Below the pieces are notes generated by a model. It was not told where the DNA came from, made no database searches, and saw only the letters and a program-made list of their open reading frames with translations. Shown here one piece after another: positions 27,440 through 35,882 of a DNA stretch of 64,000 nt. Source of the stretch: Neobacillus sp. PS3-34 (GTDB lineage Bacteria > Bacillota > Bacilli > Bacillales > Cytobacillaceae); assembly GCF_030915465.1 (NCBI RefSeq), contig NZ_CP133267.1:1525001-1589000 (forward strand), written 5' to 3'. Within the stretch, counting starts at the first letter, position 1; each line of letters starts with the position of its first letter. The position numbers were made by a program, and so were the translations under genes.

Positions 27440-28674
27440 TTATAACCATGATGATACATAGCGGGATTGATGATCCTTTTCCAGTTCAATTTCCCCCATA
27501 ATCGGATAAAAAATCAGGGCGGGATTTTGGTCTGAAAGTTTCTTTATCACTTTTTTATCGCACTTTACAATGGAACTGCCGTTTGAAAGCTGTTCAACCC
27601 ATTCCAATGCTGGAATTATCATTTTCTTTTCCAAACGTGCTATAAGCCAGTAGGCTCTTTCTTTTTTATTTTCTCTGCCCTCCAGAATAGCGGAGGCATT
27701 AGAAAAAGAAACTGCTGCATCTTTATTAATTTGAACAAGGTCTTCTATCAACGCACTCGCCGTCGGATACATCCCCGCCCCGGGCCGCTCAAGGTAATGC
27801 CACCTACAATATCTGCTTGTATATTGACTGCATTTTGCACACCTTCAATATGGTAAAAAGGATGGGATCTTGTGACGAGGGCAGGCTTTACAGAAGCAAT
27901 AATTCGTCCGTTAACATTCTGCACTGAAGCAATATGCTTAAACCGCAATCCCAGCTTTTGCGCCTCCACCACCAATTCTCCTGTGATAGATGTGATTCCG
28001 GCAATCTCAACCTTGTTCCAATCAGGCTGCTTTCCAAAAGCTAGTTTACTCAAGATCATTAATTTGTAAAAGGCATCCGTTCCCTCGACATCATTAGAGG
28101 GATCTGCTTCCGCATAACCATTTTCTTGTGCCTGGAATAGTGCACCTGCGAAAGCCTGTTTCTTTTCACGCATTTCCGATAGGATAAAATTTGAGGTACC
28201 ATTTAAAATCCCTTCAATTTTTTGAACGCTATTCACCATTAACAGCTGGCGAAGCGTTTGAATAATGGGTACCCCCCCTGCAACAGTTGCCTCAAATCCT
28301 ACAGAAACCTTATATTTCTCTGCAAGTTCGATTAACTCCTTACCGTGATGGGCAAACATTTCCTTGTTTGCTGTTATAATATGAGCGCCCTTTTTAATCG
28401 CCTTTTTCAAATACGTGTAAGAAGGCTCTTTTTCTACAATTGCCTCTATCACAACATCCAGCTGGGGAAGGCTTAGAATGTCATTAAAATCCGCAGTGAT
28501 CAAAACGTCCCCTTCGATATTGCGCCGCTTCCTCGCATCTCGAATCAGCACAGCTACAACTTCTACTCTTTTTCCAAGAATTTTTTGCAGCCTTTCCTGA
28601 TGGGTTCCGATTGTTCTATAAACCCCTTCCCCCACAGTACCAAAACCAAGCAATGCCACCTTCAGACTTTCCAT
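27440..28674 (-). CDS. hom: Homoserine dehydrogenase (one frameshift)
   Basis: This enzyme reduces aspartate semialdehyde to homoserine, the branch point for methionine and threonine. The NAD(P) motif GFGTVGEG, the ITANKEMFA lysine region and the catalytic-domain stretch GILNGTSNFILSEM are present, followed by YAEADPSNDVEGTDA. The frame breaks at 27778-27786 in a C/G-rich run next to GGCC; one more G gives GPGAGMYPTASA. Corrected length is 411 residues. The part after that motif does not look like a normal ACT domain. A SAM-I riboswitch precedes it, pointing to methionine-linked control. Confidence 0.88.
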
Positions 28675-28758
28675 CCCTCCACGTCCCTTCCTTCAGTTCT
28701 TATGAATCATTCATATAGATTTTTAAAGGGGCTGAAATCATCAGGAATAAGCAGCATA

Positions 28759-28791
28759 TTAAAAAGCCCCCTTCATAAGAAGAGGGCTTCA
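28759..28791 (-). terminator. Riboswitch-controlled terminator before hom
   Basis: AAGCCCTCTTC / GAAGGGGGCTT hairpin followed by T5 on the minus strand, directly downstream of the SAM aptamer. Confidence 0.85.
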
Positions 28792-28796
28792 AATTC

Positions 28797-28907
28797 CTCC
28801 CCTTATCTTCCAGGTTAAAAACCTGCAGGAATTAGCACCTTTTCAAGAATAATCTTGAAGGTTGCCGGGCATCATCGTGGTAGTCCCTCCGCCTCTCTGG
28901 ATAAGAG
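28797..28907 (-). ncRNA. SAM-I (S-box) riboswitch
   Basis: Read on the minus strand, it shows the S-box landmarks: P1 CTTATC / GATAAG, AGAGGCGGAGGGA, GATGATGCCCGGCAACC, then AAAGGTGCTAATTCC and TGCAGG. SAM binding should favour the terminator at 28759 and stop transcription of hom. Confidence 0.93.
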
Positions 28908-28944
28908 ATACAATATTAAGTTAACGTTTTTTATTATAATGAGA

Positions 28945-28973
28945 ATATTAAGATATAAAATCAGAATTGTCAA
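28945..28973 (-). promoter_or_regulatory. Sigma-A promoter of the SAM riboswitch-hom transcript
   Basis: On the minus strand: TTGACA (28968-28973), a 17-nt spacer and TAATAT (28945-28950). The predicted start is about 30 nt before the aptamer. Confidence 0.7.
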
Positions 28974-28999
28974 TATATTTAAAAATTCAAATTTCCCCT

Positions 29000-29671
29000 T
29001 TATAAAGGAAGCAAGGCAATTGAGTTTTTACTTTTGATTTCCTCTATCATAGCAAGCCACTCCTGCGGTTTGTTTGAAAGGACAGAATAATACGTTGTCA
29101 GGAATTCTGCTGTTAGGCTCGCAGAAATTTCATTAGTGCTTTCTTCCATTGGCATAAAGCAAAGATCTAGTCCTTCGACTGCTTTTCCATCGTTCTCCCA
29201 GGAAGGATGAACATATTTCAGGTCAAGGCGCTTATAACCAAGATGCGAAAGCACTTCCCGGCGTACATAGGGATCCATTACTTTTACCCCGCCAAATTCA
29301 TGATGCTCAACCCGGTAGGGATCATATATTTCCGCGAACATACCGGATAGCTCTTTTCCATTCTCCTTAGCTAGTCCCTTTAAATCCCTGCTTCGGTTCT
29401 GTGCAAGGAAATGTCCAATACCCAGGCCAGGGCGGCTGATAATGGTGAAATCAGTCATTGCAATATTCCAATCCTTATAATACCGGTATTCGGTTGCTCC
29501 AACCACTTGATTTTCTTCCACCGCTACAAACACACGTATGCCTGGATCTTCAAGCGGCTCCTTCCAGAGGCTGTATTCTAACACTTCCTGAGGAGGAAAA
29601 ATCTCTCCCATCAAATCATGAAGCTTTTTAAAATTAGAATCATCTATAGAAGTAATTCTCTTGTATTCCAT
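29000..29671 (-). CDS. GNAT family acetyltransferase-like protein (third gene of operon)
   Basis: A 223-residue protein with a GNAT-like plan: FVAVEENQVVGATEYRYYK as the central beta strands and IISRPGLGIGHFLAQNRSRDL near residues 78-98 as a variant of the acetyl-CoA loop (split here as RPGLGIGHFLA). The C-terminal 80 residues are less typical. It starts 2 nt after the preceding GNAT gene ends, so translation is probably coupled. Substrate unknown. This gene is less certain as an acetyltransferase than its neighbour. Confidence 0.7.
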   Translation of the reverse strand: MEYKRITSIDDSNFKKLHDLMGEIFPPQEVLEYSLWKEPLEDPGIRVFVAVEENQVVGATEYRYYKDWNIAMTDFTIISRPGLGIGHFLAQNRSRDLKGLAKENGKELSGMFAEIYDPYRVEHHEFGGVKVMDPYVRREVLSHLGYKRLDLKYVHPSWENDGKAVEGLDLCFMPMEESTNEISASLTAEFLTTYYSVLSNKPQEWLAMIEEIKSKNSIALLPL

Positions 29672-29673
29672 TG

Positions 29674-30357
29674 TTACATCAGCTCCTGTTCTTTAGTATT
29701 AAAAGGGTTTCTCCATTCCATTAAGACTGCATTGTGGCACGACTCTTCATCGTCCAAGTAGTTGTTAATAATGGTTAAAGGCACACGGTTACAGCGGAGC
29801 AAAAATGTGATGACGGGGTCTTTTAAATCCCCTTTCATGACAGCCTCCAAATATTGGTCAGCAGTCATGTCACTAGCACACTTATGGTAACCAGGCATTC
29901 TTCCTCCACCGAGCAGACGGTCCAGCCCTTTTTGAATGACAACATGATACATAGATTGCATCATCAGCTTTCCAAGTCCCAGCTTCCGATGCTTCGGCAG
30001 GACACTGATATCGACAATGTAAAGTGTATTTCCGTTAGGATTATGATTCCTGATATAACCACGATCCGTTATTTCTTCCCAAGTATGGCTTGGTTCATCT
30101 GGCTGAAATTCAACACAGAGACCAGTTAAGGACCCTGCAAGCTCCCCATTTACTTCCACACATAACGCTCCATCCGGAAACAATGAAACATGGTTATGAA
30201 GCTGATCTTTATTCCACCACAGCTCAGATGGGAACGGTAGGGGGAAGCATTCCGACTGGATTTGAATGAGTTCGTCAAAATCCTTTTCTGTATAATTTCT
30301 TATGCAGATGGAAACAGGTCGGTCCTTTTCAAATACATAGAATTCACTTCGATACAT
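29674..30357 (-). CDS. GNAT family N-acetyltransferase
   Basis: A 227-residue protein with the GNAT core: YIVDISVLPKHRKLGLGKLM, where RKLGLG is the acetyl-CoA pyrophosphate loop (about residues 122-127), preceded by VEVNGELAGSLTGL. The neighbour upstream is a nitrilase-family gene. B. subtilis YhcX is a single protein joining a GNAT and a nitrilase domain, so this pair looks like the separate-gene form of that fusion. Substrate not known. Confidence 0.8.
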   Translation of the reverse strand: MYRSEFYVFEKDRPVSICIRNYTEKDFDELIQIQSECFPLPFPSELWWNKDQLHNHVSLFPDGALCVEVNGELAGSLTGLCVEFQPDEPSHTWEEITDRGYIRNHNPNGNTLYIVDISVLPKHRKLGLGKLMMQSMYHVVIQKGLDRLLGGGRMPGYHKCASDMTADQYLEAVMKGDLKDPVITFLLRCNRVPLTIINNYLDDEESCHNAVLMEWRNPFNTKEQELM

Positions 30358-30379
30358 GACAGCAACATCTCCGCTGAGG

Positions 30380-31243
30380 TTATTTTGTTTCCCAGTCGAT
30401 ATATAAATCTGTCCGCCTGTCGCGCCATGTAGTCACGGAGCCCCGTTCACGGATCTCATAAAGAAGCTCCAAATCCAAATCAGCCGTTACAATCATATCA
30501 TCATTAATTTCTCCCTCAACCATGATGCCTTTTGGTGGAAATGGGATATCGTTTGGTGTAATAATCGCAGCCTGGCCAAAGTTGGCGCGCATAAAATCAA
30601 CCGTCGGAAGGTGCCCAACCGTACCTGTCAATACGACATATACCTGGTTTTCTATCGCTCTGGCATGGCTTGTATAACGGACGCGATGGAAACCATGGCG
30701 GTCATCCGTGCAGGATGGGCAAAAAATGACGTCTGCTCCCTTAGCTTTCGCCATCCGGACAATCTCCGGAAATTCAATATCGTAACAAGTCAAAATAGCG
30801 ATTCTTCCCTTATCCGTATCAAAGATCTGAAATGAATCACCCGTGGCCATATTCCATTCATTGACTTCCGTCGGGGTAATATGAAGCTTTGCCTGCTCAC
30901 CCACTCTTCCGTCTGGATAAAATAAGTGGGCAGTATTGTATAATTTCCCTTCTCTTTCGACTACATGAGTACCGCCAATTATATGCATCCCGGTACTTTT
31001 CGCAAACGAAGAAAAAAGGTTTCTATATTGTTCTGTAAAATTCGGCAAATCATTTATGCTTAAGCTCTGTCCCTGGCCATTACCTATCGATAGCAGCTGA
31101 GTTGTAAAAAATTCCGGAAACAACACAAATTCTGCCCCAAATTCCTCAGCCGTTTTAATATAATGCTCACATTGATGTGCAAATTCTTCAAAAGACTGGA
31201 TTGTATGCAGATGGTACTGCACAGCGGATACCCGAAGTTTCAT
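30380..31243 (-). CDS. Carbon-nitrogen hydrolase (nitrilase superfamily)
   Basis: A 287-residue amidase-like enzyme with the full nitrilase triad: Glu in LFPEFF (about residue 44), Lys in QAKLHITPTE (about 119) and Cys in ILTCYDIEFPE (about 154). It is first in an operon with two GNAT genes. AAAGGAGG precedes the ATG. Members of this superfamily hydrolyse amides or carbamoyl compounds; the exact substrate is not clear. Promoter elements upstream were not recognised. Confidence 0.87.
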   Translation of the reverse strand: MKLRVSAVQYHLHTIQSFEEFAHQCEHYIKTAEEFGAEFVLFPEFFTTQLLSIGNGQGQSLSINDLPNFTEQYRNLFSSFAKSTGMHIIGGTHVVEREGKLYNTAHLFYPDGRVGEQAKLHITPTEVNEWNMATGDSFQIFDTDKGRIAILTCYDIEFPEIVRMAKAKGADVIFCPSCTDDRHGFHRVRYTSHARAIENQVYVVLTGTVGHLPTVDFMRANFGQAAIITPNDIPFPPKGIMVEGEINDDMIVTADLDLELLYEIRERGSVTTWRDRRTDLYIDWETK

Positions 31244-31460
31244 TGATTTCCTCCTTTAAGCCTATCAATTAACAAGTTTTCTTTATTATTAATTATTTTT
31301 GTTTTTTAAACAAGTAAAGGGAATTTTAAGTCGTTGTCAAAAACAAAGGCTGTTTTCGCAAGGCTGTTTTCTAAAAGATTGTTGTTTGCCGAACAAATTC
31401 TAAAATATGAGTTTGTACCAAAATCCTCCGGTTCTAACTCGATTATCCTTTATAGCACCA

Positions 31461-31504
31461 AACCTGTCAGAATACACCTCTGGTTCGGACTCAAGTACCA
31501 TTGA
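31461..31504. repeat. 44-bp direct repeat, left copy
   Basis: Begins AACCTGTCAGAATACACCTC. It matches the copy at 31911-31954 at 42 of 44 positions. It contains CACCTCTGGTTCGGACT. A weaker third copy (CACCTCTGATTCGGACT) is at about 31873. Confidence 0.85.
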
Positions 31505-31507
31505 TCC

Positions 31508-31872
31508 GAAACGGTCTTCATAAATGAGGCCATGGCCAAAATCCTATCAAAAAAGATACCAAAAGCAGCAATGAAGACCCAAAGCCCTGCATCGAGAGCA
31601 GAAAATGGTCTTCATAAGATGGATGAAGACCGAAACGCCTACCATAAAATGCTAGAAACGGTCTTCATAAGCGGGGTCATGGCCAAAATCCCAGCAAAAA
31701 AGATACCAAAAGCAGCAATGAAGGTCCAAAGCCATGGCTCGAGAGCTGGAAATGTTCTTCATAAGGGGAATGAAGACCGAAATGCCTGCCATTAATGCCA
31801 GAAACGGTCTTCATAAGCGAGGTCATGACCAAAAACCCAGCAAAAAAGATATCCAAAGGAGCAATGAAGACC
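31508..31872. repeat. 147-bp tandem repeat, about 2.5 units
   Basis: Units begin GAAACGGTCTTCATAA at 31508, 31655 and 31801 (periods 147 and 146; third unit partial). Each unit holds GGTCTTCAT and ATGAAGACC, which form a perfect 9-bp inverted repeat at 31608-31631. The units differ at scattered positions, so this is not a recent duplication. Confidence 0.85.
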
Positions 31873-31910
31873 CACCTCTGATTCGGACTTAAATACCCTA
31901 GATTTGTTCA

Positions 31911-31954
31911 AACCTGTCCGAATACACCTCTGGTTCGGACTCAAGTAACATTGA
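31911..31954. repeat. 44-bp direct repeat, right copy
   Basis: Right-hand partner of the copy at 31461; the two lie 450 bp apart around the tandem array. Here TCCGAA and TTCGGA form an inverted repeat within the unit. Confidence 0.85.
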
Positions 31955-32035
31955 ATTCACCAACACTTGACTTGAGTCGCATCTAATTTGACACCTATTA
32001 TTACAAAAGCAATATGGTTTACGATTAAAAGCCAA

Positions 32036-32072
32036 AAAAAAGACAGGACACATTAAAATGCCTGTCTGTTAT
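32036..32072 (-). terminator. argH terminator
   Basis: GACAGG...CCTGTC stem followed by T7 on the minus strand, downstream of argH. Confidence 0.75.
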
Positions 32073-32089
32073 CTTGTATATTGATCGCC

Positions 32090-33483
32090 TTATTTAAGCA
32101 GGGATTGCGCATTTTCCATTGTGATTTCTGCCAATGCAATTTGCTTTTCAACCTGTTCAGGCGAGGTTCCACCATAGCTATTGCGTGCTCCTACTACGTG
32201 CTCGGGAGATAACACCTCGTATATATCCTCATTAAACAGAGAACTGAAGCTACGGTATTCTTCCAGTTGAAGGTCGAGGAGATACTTTCCATGCTGAATG
32301 GAGTATAATACGATCTTCCCTATCACCTCATGTGCCTGCCGGAAAGGCAGCCCTTTTGTCACCAGGTAATCAGCGATATCAGTAGCATTGGAAAAATCCT
32401 GATTCAACGCCCTGCGCATCACATTTTCATTTACTTTCATTGATTCAATCATAGGAGCCATAAGCTTCAATGATCCCTCCAAAGTTTCAACAGTGTCGAA
32501 CATTCCCTCCTTGTCCTCCTGCAGATCTTTGTTGTAGGCCAGTGGAAGCCCTTTTAATACTGTTAACAAACCTATCAAATTTCCATACGTCCTTCCTGTT
32601 TTACCTCTCAGTAGTTCAGGGACATCAGGATTCTTTTTTGCGGCATGATGCTTGATCCTGTGCAAAAAGAATCATCTAGTTCAATGAAACGAAATTCCTG
32701 GCTGGACCAAATGACAAGCTCTTCAGAAAATCTGGAGATATGAGTCATAATAATCGTACCAATAGAAAGGAATTCGAGGATAAAATCACGGTCGCTGACT
32801 GCATCCATGCTGTTTGGATAAACTTTTTCAAAGCCCAGCAATTCGGCGACACGCTCACGTTTAATTGGAAATGTAGTTCCTGCCAGTGCCCCTGCACCAA
32901 GCGGGAGCCAATTAATCCTTTTTAAGCTGTCAACCAGCCTCTCTTTATCTCGCTCAAACATCCAAAAATAAGCCATTAAATGATGGGCAAATGAAACCGG
33001 CTGTGCACGCTGAAGATGCGTGTACCCAGGCATTAGGGTGTTAATATGCTTTCTTCCCTGATCAATTAAAGCAGTTTGCACATGTTCAATGAGTTTTACA
33101 ATTTCTTCTGTCTTCTCTCTTAGGTAAAGATGCATATCTGTAGCCACCTGGTCGTTCCGGCTTCTTCCTGTATGCAGCTTGCCACCCGTTTGGCCAATTT
33201 TTTCAATCAGCAGTTTTTCAATATTCATGTGGATGTCTTCATCTTCAATGGAAAATTCCACTTCGCCGTTCTCAATCATTTCATGAATTGACTGGAGGCC
33301 TTCTTTGATTTTATCCGCATCCTCAGTAGGGATAATACCGCATTCCCCAAGCATTTGGACATGTGCCAGGCTTCCCTTAATATCTTCTTTGGCCAATTTT
33401 TTATCAAAGGAAATGGAGGCAGTAAATTCTTCTACTAATTTATTCGTTTCCTTTGTAAACCTTCCGCCCCATAACTTAGACAT
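32090..33483 (-). CDS. argH: Argininosuccinate lyase (one frameshift)
   Basis: ArgH splits argininosuccinate into arginine and fumarate, the last step of arginine synthesis. It starts [14 protein letters not shown], contains [12 protein letters not shown], the HLQRAQPVS catalytic His region, and the signature loop [19 protein letters not shown], which spans the break. At 32634-32639 the run has six A (minus strand) where seven are needed. Corrected length is about 464 residues, normal for the family. The second of two adjacent ATG codons is used because it gives the family start. It is last in the arginine cluster. Confidence 0.93.
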
Positions 33484-33562
33484 CATTTTATCCCCCTTTT
33501 TTAATTCTGGAAAAGATTTCGCCCCCAAAAAACTCGAGGGCGTTATTTATGGTTACTGCCAA

Positions 33563-34774
33563 TTATTTTTTAATTGTTTCTTTTTCGTTAACTTCCGCAT
33601 AAACCTTTGTTGGCAAGCCCCAAATTTTAATAAATCCGACTGCAGCATTGTGATCAAATGCATCGCCCTTTGAATAGGTTGCCAATTCTTCATTGTAAAG
33701 ACTATTCGGTGATTTACGCCCTACTACAGTATGATTACCTTTGTGAAGCTTGACCCTGATCGTGCCTGTCACCACTTTTTGTGTTTCTTCAATAAAAGCA
33801 TCAAGGGCATTTTTTATCGGGGAATACCATAGTCCTTCGTAAATAATTTTGGCCATTTGCTGGTCAACCTGTGTTTTGAATTGTGTTACTTCACGTGGCA
33901 AAGTAAGGAATTCCAATTCCTTATGCGCATTAATTAATATCAATGCAGCCGGATTTTCATAGACTTCCCTTGATTTAATACCTACTAATCTATTTTCAAT
34001 ATGATCAATCCGTCCGACACCATGATTGCCGCCAAGCTGATTTAGTGTCTCAATCAGCTCTACCAATGGAAGCTCCTGTCCATTAAGGGCTACAGGCACA
34101 CCTTTTACAAATTCAATTTCTACATATTCAGCTTCATCAGGTGCAAGGTGAATCGGATTTGTCCATGCATAAGCTTCTTCCGGTGCTTCTGCCCAAGGGT
34201 TTTCAAGAACTCCCGCCTCACAAGCACGTCCCCAAATATTAGCATCAATCGAAAAAGGATTGTCTAAATCAACAGGGATAGGAATGCCATTTTCTTGTGC
34301 ATATAGAATCTCTTCATCACGTGTCATCCCCCATTCACGTACTGGTGCAACTACCTTCAGGGAAGGATTCAAGGCTTGAATAGAAACTTCAAAGCGAACC
34401 TGGTCGTTTCCTTTACCCGTACATCCGTGTGCAACAGCAGAAGCCCCTTCTTTTTCGGCAACTTCTACTAATAATTTTGAAATTAATGGTCTTGAAAGAG
34501 CTGAAGAAAGTGGGTATTTTCCTTCATACAAACAATTGGCTTTTAGCGCTGGCAAAATATATTCCTTCGCCAGAAGCTCTTTCGCATTAATCATATAAGC
34601 TTCGACTGCGCCAACCTTCAATGCTTTTTCTCGAATTGCCTCTAGATCCTTACCTTCCCCTACATCCAATCCCATAGCAATAACATCATAACCGTATTTC
34701 TCTTGTATCCACTTAACTGAAACGGATGTATCCAATCCGCCAGAATATGCTAAGACGATTTTTTCTTTAGCCAT
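33563..34774 (-). CDS. argG: Argininosuccinate synthase
   Basis: ArgG joins citrulline and aspartate with ATP. The 403-residue protein has the N-type ATP motif [14 protein letters not shown] at residues 9-22, [14 protein letters not shown] and the citrulline-binding TNP and SREVYE regions. Length is normal. GAGGTG precedes the ATG. An ArgR-like box lies about 20 nt upstream, so it may have its own promoter besides readthrough from argF. No frame break. Confidence 0.96.
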   Translation of the reverse strand: MAKEKIVLAYSGGLDTSVSVKWIQEKYGYDVIAMGLDVGEGKDLEAIREKALKVGAVEAYMINAKELLAKEYILPALKANCLYEGKYPLSSALSRPLISKLLVEVAEKEGASAVAHGCTGKGNDQVRFEVSIQALNPSLKVVAPVREWGMTRDEEILYAQENGIPIPVDLDNPFSIDANIWGRACEAGVLENPWAEAPEEAYAWTNPIHLAPDEAEYVEIEFVKGVPVALNGQELPLVELIETLNQLGGNHGVGRIDHIENRLVGIKSREVYENPAALILINAHKELEFLTLPREVTQFKTQVDQQMAKIIYEGLWYSPIKNALDAFIEETQKVVTGTIRVKLHKGNHTVVGRKSPNSLYNEELATYSKGDAFDHNAAVGFIKIWGLPTKVYAEVNEKETIKK

Positions 34775-34794
34775 TTATATGCACCTCATATTTG

Positions 34795-34808
34795 TGTATT
34801 TTTATACA
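34795..34808. promoter_or_regulatory. ArgR/AhrC box before argG
   Basis: TGTATTTTTATACA is a symmetric match to the ARG-box core TGnATwwwwATnCA, just upstream of argG. Confidence 0.7.
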
Positions 34809-34846
34809 TTCATAGGTATTATAATACATCGAATACAACAAAAAAT

Positions 34847-35821
34847 CTACAATAATTTTTTTAATATAGCTTTTTGCGCGTGCAGCCTGTTTTCAGCCTC
34901 ATCAAAAACGACTGAATGAGGACCATCAATAATGTCGGCAGTTACTTCTTCTCCGCGATGAGCTGGGAGACAATGCAGGAAGATAAAATCACCTTTAGCC
35001 TTTTCGCATAGCTCCTGGTTCACCTGGAAGCCCTTAAAGTCTTCCAATCTCTGTTTTTGTTCATCCTCTTGCCCCATACTGGTCCATACGTCTGTTACAA
35101 CAATATCTGCCTGTTCAATAGCCTCTTTAGGATCATTGGTAAAAGTGATGATACATTCCGTTTCCATGGCTGCTATTCTTGCCTCACTGACGATTTGCGC
35201 ATTCGGCTCATATCCTTTTGGACTGGAAATGCTTATATGCATTCCCACCTTAACGGCACCTTCAAGCAAGGAGTGGGCGATATTATTGTTTCCATCTCCT
35301 ATATAGCAAAGCTTTAGCCCCTTAAGTTTTCCTTTATGTTCAAGGATTGTAAGCAAATCGGCCAATACCTGTGTCGGGTGATGCAAATCCGTGAGTCCAT
35401 TTATGACCGGGACCGATGAATTATCAGCAAATTCCTCGATTAAATGATGTTCGAAAGTCCTTATCATGAGTCCATCGACATATCTGGATAAAACTTTAGC
35501 GGTATCTGAAATGCTTTCTCCTCTTCCCAGCTGAATATCCTTTGAGCTTAAGAAAATTGCCTGGCCACCCAGCTGGATCATGCCTACCTCAAAAGAAACT
35601 CGTGTGCGGGTCGATGATTTTTCAAAAATCATTCCTAGTACCTTACCGGGAAGATCACCGTGCGATTTTCCTTCTTTTTGAAGCTTCTTCAGCTCCAATG
35701 CCGTTTCTAGTAAGCTATTAATCTCAGAAGTGCTAAAATCTGCAAGCTTTAAAAAATTCTTCCCCTTCATATTGGGCTGCAATAATTCTTGTTTATTTTC
35801 CAAATTGATAGCATTCAACAT
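34847..35821 (-). CDS. argF: Ornithine carbamoyltransferase
   Basis: ArgF makes citrulline from ornithine and carbamoyl phosphate. The 324-residue protein has the carbamoyl-phosphate motif SSTRTR, HPTQ, and the ornithine-binding HCLPAHRGEE. A short N-terminal extension precedes the usual KGKNFLKL start region. GGAGGGG precedes the ATG. It follows carB by about 60 nt and supplies the substrate for the argG product next door. Confidence 0.95.
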   Translation of the reverse strand: MLNAINLENKQELLQPNMKGKNFLKLADFSTSEINSLLETALELKKLQKEGKSHGDLPGKVLGMIFEKSSTRTRVSFEVGMIQLGGQAIFLSSKDIQLGRGESISDTAKVLSRYVDGLMIRTFEHHLIEEFADNSSVPVINGLTDLHHPTQVLADLLTILEHKGKLKGLKLCYIGDGNNNIAHSLLEGAVKVGMHISISSPKGYEPNAQIVSEARIAAMETECIITFTNDPKEAIEQADIVVTDVWTSMGQEDEQKQRLEDFKGFQVNQELCEKAKGDFIFLHCLPAHRGEEVTADIIDGPHSVVFDEAENRLHAQKAILKKLL

Positions 35822-35882
35822 ACTTAATCCCCTCCTATTAAACTGAAATCGCCATACCTGTAATCCAGCCTAAAGACCTGAC

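Larger units (their letters stand above)
31244..32089. other. 846-bp gene-free region between argH and the nitrilase operon
   Basis: It holds a short repeated AAGGCTGTTTTC (31347 and 31361), a 44-bp direct repeat (31461 and 31911) bracketing a 147-bp tandem repeat, and the argH terminator (32037). An open frame at 31532-31795 only follows two repeat units, has no ribosome site, and is not taken as a gene. Confidence 0.6.

Noticed and set aside
31532..31795. 87-residue open frame in the tandem repeat
   Set aside because: It only follows the repeat period (147 is a multiple of three), has no ribosome site, and the third unit does not keep the frame.
31508..31954. Possible CRISPR array
   Set aside because: Units are 147 bp and similar throughout, with no short identical repeats separated by unique spacers and no cas genes nearby.
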